Assembly (NCBI GenBank): GCA_963969595.1
Contig: OZ018409.1
Coordinates: 9,748,520-9,812,519, forward strand
Direction of reading: 5' to 3'
Length of the DNA stretch: 64,000 nt
DNA from: Neckera pumila
Taxonomy: Eukaryota; Streptophyta; Bryopsida; Hypnales; Neckeraceae
Below are positions 24,375 through 35,738 of the stretch, one piece after another (the stretch's first letter is position 1; each line of letters begins with the position of its first letter). Made by a program: the position numbers and the translations under genes. The notes under the pieces were generated by a model. The model searched no databases and was not told where the DNA came from. It was given only the letters and a program-made list of their open reading frames with translations.

Positions 24375-24549
24375 CACTATAGAAAATCCTTGTTTTTTTT
24401 TATAGATTTTTCTAGACGTCCACCTAATTTTATATTAATAATAATGTCAAACGTAACATCAAAATGTATTGTTTGATGTTATTATTAACATTAAACCCAG
24501 GTAGACATCTAGAAAAATCTGTCAAAAAAATTACGGGGTTTTGATAGTG
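24375..24549. mobile_element. CACTA-type MITE, 175 bp, TTG target duplication
   Basis: Begins CACTAT and ends ATAGTG. The arms are extended inverted repeats: GATTTTTCTAGACGTCCACCT at 24405-24425 pairs with AGGTAGACATCTAGAAAAATC, so the whole element folds on itself. TTG flanks both sides (24372-24374 and 24550-24552), the 3-bp duplication expected for the CACTA/EnSpm superfamily. No coding capacity. Confidence 0.85.
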
Positions 24550-24552
24550 TTG

Positions 24553-25200
24553 ATTCTAGATGTTTCGTCATAAAAGACAATACAAGATGTGATTTAAATT
24601 AATCACAAGCGTTGCTAGCATCGAGCAACTGAGAAATTAGAAGTTGTCAAAAAGTAGGCCCTTTTATGATGGACTTCATATAAGGGCCACACTTGTCACT
24701 ATACCTACTTCATACCAAACTAGTCAGAAGGCCGGTAAGCCAAAATTCTTTGAACAATTTCCTCTCAATGTAGGAAAGATTTTATACCATATACTCTCCT
24801 TCCTAGTCATTGCCACCTTGGTCATTGTCCTCATTGGAACAGAAATATCTTCTTTCTTGCAATGGAAATACATGATCCACTACACCACTAGATCTCCTCA
24901 ACAGGGAGCTCTTATCAAGTTTTTGGCTAATATAAAGGTAAAATTCGAAATTAATCCTAGAATTTGAGTTCTTGGTTCTGTTATTATGAGCTCCCAACTA
25001 ATTCTAGAATTTGAGTTCTTGGTTCTGTTCTCCACTTGATGCTTGTTATTGCCAAGAATCAAATTGCACTCCTTTCATTGCAGTAACATCAAGGCCCTTA
25101 GTCACGTCCACTTTGTGCCCATTTTATGTACTAAATTCTCGTCTCTACATCTATGTCTAGTACTTGTCCTTTTCCTTTCATCACATTCACTTTGTAAGCC
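24553..25200. other. intergenic DNA with a 30-bp direct repeat
   Basis: TAAT(C/T)CTAGAATTTGAGTTC, continuing TTGGTTCTGTT, occurs at about 24952 and 24999. A frame at 24644-24967 encodes a hydrophobic stretch, but I recognise no protein. Confidence 0.4.
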
Positions 25201-25500
25201 CATCAAAAAATTTAGAACCTATGGTTTGTCAATAATTATCACGTGGTTATTGTTATTTCATGGTTTTGCACAATAATATATAATTTATTGTATCATTGCA
25301 ATGCATTACTTTACAATTTATCGCATTGTTATGATGCATTATTTGCAACTAAAAGTGATGCATCATAACAATGCAATAAAGTATAAAGTAATGCATTGCA
25401 ATGATGCGCTAAATTGTATATTAATGTGCGAACCCATGAAACAACAATAACCAGTCACATGATAACTGTTGACAAACCATAGGTTCTAAACTTTGTGATG
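25201..25500. repeat. 300-bp near-perfect palindrome (foldback element)
   Basis: The left arm from CATCAAAAAATTTAGAACCT (25201) is mirrored by the right arm ending AGGTTCTAAACTTTGTGATG (25500). Symmetry is centred near 25350, with GTTATGATGCAT...ATGCATCATAAC at the core. Mismatches are scattered but pairing continues over the entire length. It is a MITE-like foldback or an inverted duplication, and its transcript would be a long hairpin. No target duplication is obvious. Confidence 0.9.
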
Positions 25501-27664
25501 AGGAACATCAATCACCACCTAAATCTTAGATAGTAGTAAAGATTAAAAATTGTAAAATTCATAAGTATTTCAATATTATAAAAAAACTATTGTGAATAAG
25601 TCCACATTGATTTATTTTCAAGGACAAATTTCATCTACTATAATGATCAACATCATCCGAGATGATTTGTGAGCAGCCAAGAAGATAATTATGTTTATAA
25701 TTTGGTAAAGATCTCATGAATAGCAGTGCCAAAAATACAAGTTATTTGTTGAGATTGTCATTGTACAAATCTCCATCTAGGATCTATATGCTAAAGTGAT
25801 GATCTTCAAGAATTAATGGGGTCAATTCATCTTGAGAAAAGAAAATTAGAGGCATTTACAAGAGTGGAATGGACAACCGGATTAGTTGCCTACTCAACCA
25901 ATCTTAGCCGTTTGAGTTTTCAAATCCTTTAGTTGTCCTTGTCCAAGTTGGCTGTTGGGATTTGGAAGTCCAATGTTGTTTTTCCAAACCTAGCAATAAC
26001 ACAATGTCTAGTAGTCTCTTCCCTTTGTCCGTATAATAGAATCAACTTTAAGTTTGACTTTCAAATAAATTACTCCCCATTTACGATTTTGACATACTAA
26101 AGTCTCATTTGATCGAAGTGTTCCAATTTAATAAACACCTATTAAATTCCAAACTTAGGATCATAATTAAAGTGAAATTCTAAATTTTCTTTGTCTGTTG
26201 AATATGGCCTTATTAGACAAAAATGTCACGCATACTTGACATTTGTCTAATACAACATGTGACATTAGACTTTCAATACGACGCCAAGATCTGATTTTTT
26301 GTTGGACAACTTTGAATGAGCACTATTTGTTTTATTCAATGGCCTTCATATTGTATATTAAATTTTGTCAAAAAATGAGTATAGAAAATATTTTTTATTT
26401 TTCAAAGATGAAAATCTTCTATAAATCATAAAAAAATTCATTTTTAAAAATACAAAATTATAATTTTGTAAAGGAAAGTGAAGAAAATTCATATCAAATA
26501 CAAATAATGCTTAAAAGTTATGAAAATTTTATGGTAAGCATGCATTATAGTGTAGAGTATCATAATAAATATCAACTATTTGTAACCAACTATAATTAAT
26601 AAATTAGTAGACCATGGTAATAGGACCAATGTTCTAAGTACAATAAAGTATTCAATTTTAGTCATATTTCAAACTAGAGAGAAACTAGACAATACCAAAA
26701 TAATAGAATCTCAAAAAGGCTACGAGATCTAAACCATCCGTGCAAATAAAAAATTATATTTTTATTGAAAAAATTAATGAATTAATTACAATGTGAAATG
26801 ACACCTATTTGCACTTTTTGCATTGTTGCTCTAGAGTGTGGCGGCTTTCTTGAGGTCCTATTATTTTTTAAATGCTTGATAAGTCTCATTTCACTACGTG
26901 GCCTCAAATTCAAAAAAGATTATTTAGAAGGCTAAATTTCATATCAAGAACGAGGACCTCGAAGTTGTCAAAATACATTAGAAAAACATTTTTTATCCAT
27001 AGTACAGTTCTTATTCTTTCTAAAAATATTAACATTCTCATGATGGCTCAAAGCATTTCATAACAAGAAAATAGAGCTTTTGGACCACCATAAAAAAATT
27101 TGGATGAAAAAGACTTATTTTACATACTCTACCAACATTTTTTGTCATTCAAATGCTTGATTTTGGCTCCTCCCATTTTCCAAGGTTAAGCCCTTCTCAT
27201 AATTTTCCTTCAAGACAACATTGCAATAATAGTCCATTACAGGCCTTCCAAATTGTAACAATACAATGCATTGTTTGTTATAATATTCTATCAATTGCCA
27301 AAACAATATTTAACAAAGTAGAGTGCTTCATGTGCACTGAGCCTCTGCATTTGTATACTAATTCACCCATTAGTGATTGAAAAATCATTTCCTTTGAAAA
27401 GAAATTATAAACAAATGTTATCAATTTTTATATATGTCAATTCTCAAATAAATTAATGCTCTTTAAAGTAAAATGCCACACTTTTCAAGATTTTACATAC
27501 TTCTTAGCTTCTATTGTGGAAGTCTATTTTTCATCGTATAATCTCTTGATTTATTTGTCTTTGATTGTTTTTAGACTTAAACAATACCAACTTCTATAAT
27601 TGCAATCATGGTCATAGGTTGGCCTCTGTTTATCTTTGCTTTCAACAACTATCTTTGAAATGCA
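25501..27664. other. AT-rich intergenic DNA
   Basis: About 2.2 kb with stops in every frame. I see no gene, RNA or element boundary. Confidence 0.4.
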
Positions 27665-27944
27665 TTAGAGGACATTTGAGGCCTCTAGAAGACCGTTTCA
27701 AGCCCGTTCTCAATGCTGTCCCGATTCAGTAAATAGCCAATACGAGCTGTCAGATTTATTTTATTTTATTTTTTTAAATTTCTTCCAAATATCATTCTAA
27801 ACAATTTTATTTTTTTTTTAATTTTTTTCCCAAAAAAGACGTGGCACAGTGTTGACCACATCAGATAGCTGCTTCCCTTGCATTCCCGCAGTCTGGGAAA
27901 GTAGGGGAATTTGTAGTCTTCTAGAGGCCTCAAATGTCCCCTAA
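27665..27944. mobile_element. MITE, Mutator-like family M, copy 1
   Basis: Inverted termini of about 28 bp: left TTAGAGGACATTTGAGGCCT, right AGGCCTCAAATGTCCCCTAA. The internal word AGACCGTTTCAAGCCC matches copy 2 at 38722-39012 (AGACCGTTTCAGGCCC), as do GATTCAGT and the ATATCATT..AA..AA region. A clear target duplication is not visible. No coding capacity. Confidence 0.75.
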
Positions 27945-28554
27945 TAGAGGGCACAAATGTTTCAATATTTGCATTGTCTCTCAATTTACTAAATATGGCC
28001 TTGTTTTAACATTCCTTGTCCAATGTTGCATTTTTCCTAGGATATTGGATTAGTAGGATTCATTCATCATTCTTTGATACATCATACTGCTTTGAGCTTC
28101 CAATTATACTTTACAATATGATGAAAGAAGTTCTTTTGTTACTAATCCAATATCCTTGTGTAAATGTTCATATATGTTCAAGTTGTACATCATTGGGGCT
28201 CTTGATTGATGCATTGAAGGAACATAGTGTTTTATATTATGTACTTTGATAATTGAAGCTTGACTTTTTCACCTTGTTAAATGAATTAATAGCAAATCCT
28301 TAATCCTATAACATATACACAATTCATTAAACATTTGATTAAAATTAAATCTTTCATGTTCATTAATCTAAAATTTTATATTATTGAAGTACAAATGCGT
28401 ACATACATTAAGACCGTCTCAGTCATATAGTCATCCATTATTGTCGATTTTTTGTTCTTCAAATTCTTTTGTGCAATAAGCTAATGCTTATTAATGTAAA
28501 AGATTTATAATAGCTTCAATATTCAATATATCTTGTACGATATTTGTTAGTGTC
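27945..28554. other. AT-rich intergenic DNA
   Basis: Nothing recognised. Confidence 0.4.
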
Positions 28555-29486
28555 TTAATCCCTAAAGGCCCAAGGCCTTTTTTTTGCCAAAAAACACCCA
28601 AAACTGTCATTGTTTTAGCAAAGAGTGAAAAAAAATTAAAATGTTTTTTTTGCACATCTAACAGTAGGATCTTACAACTAACTAGTATAAAAATGTATCA
28701 AAATTTTTTTAGAATTTTTTACTGCACAGATTGCAAGATATCTAGATTTAAAGTAAAAAAAACAAGTTTTTCAGCACATTGTGGCATTAGATTTTTTGAC
28801 TTTGAACATTTTTAACTTTAAATTTTTGCACTATAAAGTTTTGAGCTTTAAATGTTTAATAGTGGAGAATTGAGTTGAAAATCTACCTAAAAGAAGAAAA
28901 ATTCAAAAGAACTTAATTTTCATTATTAAAAAAATTATTAAATAGAAGTAGGTACGAGATTGAAGGAAAATCTAAAATATTCATATATTTTAGATGGAAT
29001 TAAAATGCACTAATCCCACTGGTGAGATTGTTCTAGCAAGTAAACTCAACCATGCCCAAAAAAATTGAAAAATTTGAAAAACTGCATTCAGAAATGAGTC
29101 CTACAAGTTATTTTTTTTAAAAAGATGCTCTCATTGCACAAAAAACAAGAATGTCCATAACTTTCTCATAACAAATCCAAATGAAATGAATCAAAGCTTT
29201 AAAGATGAACAAAAATATAATCTATGAGAAAAATAAATACTTAAAAAAAAAAAAATGCAAATTTTTTTTGCTGCCTGGGCTGCCCTCCATCCCTTGTTTT
29301 GAGCTTATTTGGTCATAACTATTGTTCTCGGGCACCAATTGTGAAAAAAGCTAAATTTCCACAAAGCTAATCAGCTTTTCTACCTCCAAAAAAAATTTCA
29401 AAAAATCAAGAGAAAATTTCAGTCCATAGGTACTTGCCCGAAAATGCATTTGTCCCTCAAAGGGACAATGGGCTTTTAGGGGTTAA
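28555..29486 (+). mobile_element. TTAA element B2 (about 930 bp)
   Basis: TTAA at 28555 and 29483 bound TCCCTAAAGGCCCAAGGCC and GGGACAATGGGCTTTTAGGGG. The sequence aligns along its length with B1, including AAGATGCTCT.ATTGC.CAAAAA and CAAATCCAAATG.AATGAAT. A terminal hairpin TTGTCCCT/AGGGACAA precedes the right end. No transposase frame. Confidence 0.82.
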
Positions 29487-30361
29487 AAACATCCAAGTCT
29501 ATTTGGTGCGGCATATCAAAGTTGATGGCAAAATAAGGATTCTCAAGTTAAATATCTCCTCCCACATACAAAATCTTATAGTGCACACTATTGACCAACA
29601 AATATCAAGTAATTTCATTAGTCTATTTTTAAAAGCATGAAATTATGCATATTTCAATAAAATATTAAAAATATTATAAATAAATAAATAAAAACAATCA
29701 TAAAAAACATAAAAAAACATTGAAAAAGACTATGATATAACTCATCAAAAAACTACAACATAATAAGATGAAAAAAATATAAAGCAAACTATGAAAAAAA
29801 TACTATATGCTTATTTCTACAACAAAAAAAACACGGCTATATATCCTATGTCATTTATAAAAATGAATGCAATGTTGCAATAAAGACAAAATATGCTACT
29901 AACGTCTATGGATTGGTGCGAGTAGACTCAATTCCATTTGATGCAGTGAATGTGTAGGTAATCAACTTTGATTTTTTGTTTGTAAAATTTAGATGAATTT
30001 TGGTGTATTTGTTCTACTTGGGTAGTTTGTCCGATTATTGTATTCCAATTTTGTAGTTTTGTAGGTATTTTACCAAATTGGGACTTGGAAGTTCAATTTT
30101 TGGGTTTAGTTTTCATAAGAAATTAAAGTAATATTCCAATTAGGTGTCATGTTGATCATTTGTAGATTTCAATTTGGATGTTGATGACCAAGTTCATTTG
30201 TAGGGGGATTTGTCCTAGTAGGAAATGATCTAGATGTCAAAGCCAAGTAGGAAGTGGATGTGGGAGTAATCATGGTTGATTGTATGTAGGTTCCAATTTA
30301 GATGGTTGGAAGTTGTTGGACCGTCTTCTCCAATTTGATAACCGTCCGTTTGAGTTTCCTA
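29487..30361. other. AT-rich intergenic DNA
   Basis: No supported gene or repeat boundary. Confidence 0.4.
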
Positions 30362-31210
30362 TTAACCCATAATGGCCCAAAGTCACCTTGGGGGACACTT
30401 GGGATTTCAGACAAGCTTGTATGACCTGAAATTTTAGCCTGCTTTTTTGAAACTTTTTTTGAAGATAGGGAATCACATTAGCTTTCTAAAAATTTAATTT
30501 TTTCTTTTCAATCGGTGCCTGGAAACAAAAGTTATGCCACCCAAAGTCAAAAAAGCAACTTGCTGGACAGAATTTTTTTTTGTAAAAAATTGTATTTTTT
30601 TTTATTTTTTATTTTCAAAGATTATGTTTTTGTCTACATTTGAAGCTTTGATTTATTCTATTTGGACTTAGAATGAGAAAGTTATAGACAATCTTGTTTT
30701 TCGGACAATCTAGCATTCTTCAAAAAACAACTTATAGAATTCATTTTTGAATGCAATTTTCAATTTTTAAATTCTACCTAAGAGCTATTAACGATTTAGT
30801 GTTTCATTCAATTTTGGACCTACTTCAAGTTAACAACTTTTCAATATGTAAAAATCAAGTTTTGACATTCTAAATTATTTTCCCCGACTTTCAACTCAAA
30901 TGTTCAACAAAAAAAAAATTTAACCAAAGGTGTGTAGTGCAAAGAAAATCTACTAATGGCCGTCAAAATCACCTAAAATTGCAAGCCACAATTCAAGAAA
31001 CTTTCTTATTCTAACTTCAATGCTAATATCTTCCAATCCATACGGTCAAACTTCATGAAATTTTTACCACATAATCTAAGATAAGTAAAATATAAGATCC
31101 TATAGTTAGATTCTATAAAAAAAAAAAATTGGTTTCTTGAGTGATTGCAGCAGAAATGGCAATTTTCAGTGGTTTCAAACCCAGAAAATGCCTTGGCCTT
31201 TAGGGGTTAG
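30362..31210 (-). mobile_element. TTAA element B3 (about 850 bp)
   Basis: Family B in inverse orientation: starts TTAACCCATAATGGCCC and ends GCCTTGGCCTTTAGGGGTTAG, the last TTAA mutated to TTAG. It carries CAATCGGTGCCTGGAAACAA (near 30510), the complement of the GGGCACCGATTG word in B1. AAGATCCTATAGTTAGA near 31094 is the family-B site used by A2 elsewhere. Confidence 0.75.
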
Positions 31211-32077
31211 TTGGTGTTTGTTCTCATTTGTCTTCACCTATTGTTTTGAGCATTTTGGCAATGTGTTTAGCTAGTCAAGCAGTTTTTGTTTGTGTTTTTT
31301 TGTTTTGATTTCCAAGTTGGTGCTTGGGTGGTGTTAGAGTGTTAGTCCTACAGTATCATGAAGGTGATCCATAAAGTGAAGTAAAATTTGAGGTTATGTC
31401 CTAGTTAGCTGGAGTGGAACTGAACAGGATTTGCAGTTGCATGAAGGTGTGCCAAATCAAAGTCAAATTGGATGTTTATGGTGATGTATAAGGATGTATA
31501 AACGGTGGAGAAGTTGCAGAAGCTCAAATATCAAGTGAAAAGATGACTGTGAACAAACTATGGAAATGAATGTTCAAATTGTAATGGTGAATTGCTCACC
31601 AGTTTGGATTAGTTTGATATATTTTTAGGCCAAGTGAATGTGATGTGAGTGACATGCATGTGCTTCATCTACTTGGTTGAAGTTTGGAAGTATTATCTAT
31701 GAGCTTAATTGGAGATTATTATATGTATTGTGTAACTTACAGTATATGTTTAAATTAGAGTGTGTTTGTTACAGGAGTATTCATTGTATGGTAAATTTGA
31801 TGTGAAGTTTGAGTGGGATTAGCACTTAGCAATGTTGTTGTAGTAATGTTTTTGACTATGGAATTCCATATTGGATTGATAAATTTGAGTTGAGATATTT
31901 TGATTTTAGTTTTAGAACCTATTAGTATAGATTCCCTACTTGATCGTCTCCGTTGGAACGAACTTATTATACTAAAAGGATAATTTCCGAGTAGGTCATT
32001 ATTCTCCTTCAACAGAATGCTCTTTAAAAAATTCTTTATAGTACTCTTGGGCAAGCTATCTTCATTTGATCATAAAT
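31211..32077. other. AT-rich intergenic DNA
   Basis: No gene supported. Confidence 0.4.
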
Positions 32078-33416
32078 CACTACCAGAAGAATTTGTTCCA
32101 ATTTAACAGAAATTCAACAAAAATTCTGTTGGTTCTTCCTGTAGGTTAGGAACACTTGGTTTGGACCCATAACCAATAAGGAATTTTTAAAGGGGGCAAA
32201 AAATAAATAATTTAGGAGTTGACACGTGGCAGCTGCTAGTCTGGCCACGTGGCAGATCCATGTAGATTGCCTTAGCTGGGTTCAAATCAGGCACCTCAAT
32301 GGTGGCAACCTTGAACTCTAACCAACACACCATGCATGAACTTCCATTTACATAAAATGATTTTGATTTTATTTATCTCATTTTTGCTCCTTTTTCATTT
32401 GGTTGTTAACTCATCAAACTTTGGAGTCTATTTAGTCAGAGTAAACCAACTTTTTTCAAAGAATTTTCAACTAACAAAAGCTGCAAAATCATTTCTCAAT
32501 TTAACTAACTTGTTTTGAAATTATAAAAAGCATTTTCTTAGAGGTGTTTTGGCCAAAATTTAGAATTAAATAGTTTGATTTTTGAGTACTTCAATTTTAG
32601 AAGTTCAAAAAATCTAAATATTGAATATTTCAAAATTTACATTTTGAATAGTTCAACACTTAGAACTCACATATTCATCCCTAAATCACAATTGTCTTTT
32701 TAGGGGATAAGATAGATTTTAATTAGGTATCACCTCAATTTTAGAAATCATTAAACTTTGTCACAAAATAGAAAATTTTATTATTCATTTTACAAGTATA
32801 CTAATTTTTTGGAATTTGAATTATATTTACAGAATAACATTGGAATTCAAATCAAAATCAAAATCAAATTATGCTTATTAAAAATTTAATTAAAATTAAA
32901 ATTCCAAGCTCATACACTATATAAGATTGCAAATGATTCATAATAATTATAAAAGATTTTTAGAGATTCTAGTAATTTTCAAAAGATTTTAATAGATTTC
33001 AATACGTTTTCAAAAGATTCTATAACATTTCAATAGATTTCAAAAAGATTTTAACAAATATCATTAGATTTCTAAAAGACTCTCAAAAGATTTTAATAAA
33101 TTTCAATAGATTGCCAAATAATTCTATTAGATTATAATAGATTCCAATAGATGGCAAAAGATTCCAAAAAGATTCCAAAAAGATTCCTAAAGATTCCTAA
33201 AGATTCTGGTAATTCCAAAAAAATAAACCAAATTTTGTTGATTAACATTGAACTACTAGAAAAGTTGTTGATGATTAACATAGAACCAACAGAAAACTTG
33301 TTGATACGGTCTAAAAAGACACAAAACATTAGTCAAAATCAGTTTTATGTTGGTTCGATCAAAAATTAACAAAATGTGTTGGTTTTGTCTTGGTTTTGAC
33401 CGCTTCTCTGGTAGTG
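32078..33416. mobile_element. CACTA-type element, 1.34 kb, AAT target duplication
   Basis: Left end CACTACCAGAAGAA and right end TTCTCTGGTAGTG form inverted termini. AAT flanks both sides (32075-32077 and 33417-33419). The subterminal word TTCTGTTGGTTC at about 32124 recurs inverted as GAACCAACAGAA at about 33282. The interior (32930-33230) is a degenerate array of AAAGATTTTAATAGATTTC-like units. There is no transposase frame, so it is non-autonomous. Confidence 0.82.
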
Positions 33417-34327
33417 AATTGCTATCATTAAAGACTCAATACGGTAAAGATCATTTGGTTCTTTAACAGTTATCAATGCACATGTTTAACACATGCGCAT
33501 GCTACAAGGATGTTAACATCTATTTGAATCATAAGTGTGAGTCACCTACTGTCCTACTCATAAATTCACAAATATTGAATCCAATAGAAATATCTGTTAA
33601 GTCCTACTCAAAGATTCACTTTTTTTTTTACCTCGTATAAGTAAGTTTAAACAGTCCATCATGGTTAGAATAAGGAGTTTGTCCTCATACCATTGCTGAA
33701 ATTTTAAATTTTTTTTTCTACATGAAGATAAGCTTGAGAAACAGAGAAAAAAATTGAACTTATATACTCTGGACAAAGTATGCATTACCTATAAATTTTT
33801 TAAAGGTTCAGCCCCAAAAGAGTTTGTAGACTATTCCATAACCAACAAAAACTATATCCATAATGCTCACCCTACTCACCTAAAGCAATTACAGTATCTT
33901 CTAATATGGAAGGCCTTAAAAAAATCACTTTCTACAACGATTTACACCAAAAAAGCTGTGTGTTCCTATTGAGGTTACTAATCACTCCATTAGTATCAGA
34001 TAAGACATTGATTGTGGCCCAAAATCTCACAAATTGAAAATAACCGCCATGGGGTCATTCCCTAGGTATCCATCATGGGTCATTTGACCATGATGGGTTG
34101 TTTTATCTTAAGTGTAAGCAATAATCAATGGAATACATCCTACATTTTGAGACTAATTCCACCTCTACAAATTTGTTATTTTAAGAAATAAAAGTTTGTG
34201 ATTAGTTTTATATGTGTAGATAGCTTTAAATCATTCCATTTTCATTAATGAAATGAAGGATATGAGGAGTTTTAGTTTGGAGTCAACTATGGAATTTCTA
34301 CTCTAAAAAAATTTTGAAGTCCTTTAT
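33417..34327. other. AT-rich intergenic DNA
   Basis: A 72-codon plus-strand frame at 33754-33972 has no recognisable motif. Otherwise nothing is seen. Confidence 0.35.
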
Positions 34328-35110
34328 TTAACCCCTAAAGGTTTTTGACTCTATTTTCACCAAAAATGCTTCAAAATTGCCATTTCTAGTATAAGTACTA
34401 AATTCTAGAAAAAAAACATTTTTGGATACATATAACTATGGTATTTTGTTGTACGTTGGTTTGGAAAAAATTTCAAAAATTTCCATTGTGCTGATTGCAA
34501 GATATTAGTATTTGAATTGACAAAAATCCTTCAATTTGGGCCCTAGAAAAAACCAGGCAGCTGCACTTCACAAGGTCACATTTGTATAAAAAATGTCCAA
34601 AGTGGTGGTTATTCTTTGGATTCATTCTTCAAGGCAAGTTGGCTATATGCTTGATAAATTTCAGATCATTTCAATTGTACAACATATAGGAAAAAAATAG
34701 TAAGTAGAAAGTAGAAAATGATTCAACACACTAAATTGTTAAGAATTTAATTATGGAATTGAAAGTTGCCAACCACAATGGTTATAATGTTAAAATAAAC
34801 AATCTGCACCAAATGCTTTTATTTTTTTTCAAAAATATTGAAATAGAGTTCAATAAAAAACTTCAAAATTAATTTGAGTAGAAAATCTATAACTATCCAC
34901 AAACTAAAACTCCTCATAACTTTGATCTCATTATTCAAAATGAAATGGTTCAAAGCTTTCTACGTATATGTAAATCTATAAAACCAATTTCAAAATTTTA
35001 TTTCTTAAGAAAATAATTTTTTAATAATTTTTTGAGTTGCCTGCTAAGCAATGAAAATTACACATCATACAATAACTTTTTGACCATGTAGTTCTTCCAT
35101 GTGGGATTTC
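34328..35110 (+). mobile_element. TTAA element B4, left end intact, right end lost
   Basis: Starts TTAACCCCTAAAGG and follows family B (CAAAATTGCCATTTCTAGTA; CATTATTCAAAATGAAATGG near 34932). It is closest to B5 at 39415, sharing TAACTTTTTGACCATGTAG near the right part. The terminal GGGGTTAA is not found, so the right boundary is approximate. Confidence 0.65.
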
Positions 35111-35257
35111 TTACGAGTTAAACCTGAATAGACGAGACTTATCACCAAGGTACTTTACCAAAAATGATCTGATTTATGGACTAATAGATGCATTTTTCAT
35201 CTCTACAACAATCTGGAGAGTCATCTATTAACCATTTTTTGGTGGTTGTGGCATCAC

Positions 35258-35535
35258 TTGGTTAACCCTTAAAGACCAGGCTGGTGACTATGCAAATCAT
35301 CCCTTTTACTACAACATGAATCATCTACTTAAAAATGTCCAAAATTTACTCATTGGAAGTCAATCTACTATAGAAGACCTCCTCTTTTCATACAAAATTT
35401 TAAAGATGAATACTTGCACTTCTGTCCTACACAAAAGGATTCTCTATCATCCATCGGAAAAAAAACTTCCACCGCGTCCTATATGGGTTAATAGTGGAAC
35501 CACTGGCATGCATGCCCCAATGCTCAATTTGGAAT
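35258..35535 (+). mobile_element. truncated TTAA-ended repeat C1
   Basis: Starts near TTAACCCTTAAAGACCAGGC and shares GGCTGG..., CATCATCTACTT-like words and AGTCAATCTACTATAGAAGACC with C2 (37757-38126). It ends about 200 bases before the TMEM50 start codon, so it may abut or contribute to that promoter. Confidence 0.5.
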
Positions 35536-35738
35536 GATTTACGACGATATTCATCCACGGACGACATTCATCCCTCAGACCTTCATGATGCGCCGGAGCA
35601 TCCACCTTGTTGAGCTTTCGGGCTGTTGACGATCACGTACCAGGAGTCCGATTGCGAGTTCGAGTGCAGTGCAAGCGGAATTGAAGAAGCATCACCATCA
35701 CCGTCACCAACAAGCCCCTTGTGGTGAATTGTGCTGCG
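35536..35738 (+). promoter_or_regulatory. probable 5' UTR and proximal promoter of TMEM50
   Basis: A sharp change from AT-rich repeat C1 to GC-rich sequence occurs just upstream of the start codon, as at the other genes here. No specific motif is called. Confidence 0.45.

Noticed and set aside
24644..24967. 107-codon frame with a hydrophobic segment
   Set aside because: Hydrophobic content is expected from T-rich DNA; no homologue recognised and no gene structure.
32279..32330. GGGTTCAAATCAGGCACC as a tRNA T-arm
   Set aside because: No acceptor stem, D-arm or anticodon arm can be placed around it, and it lies inside a CACTA element.
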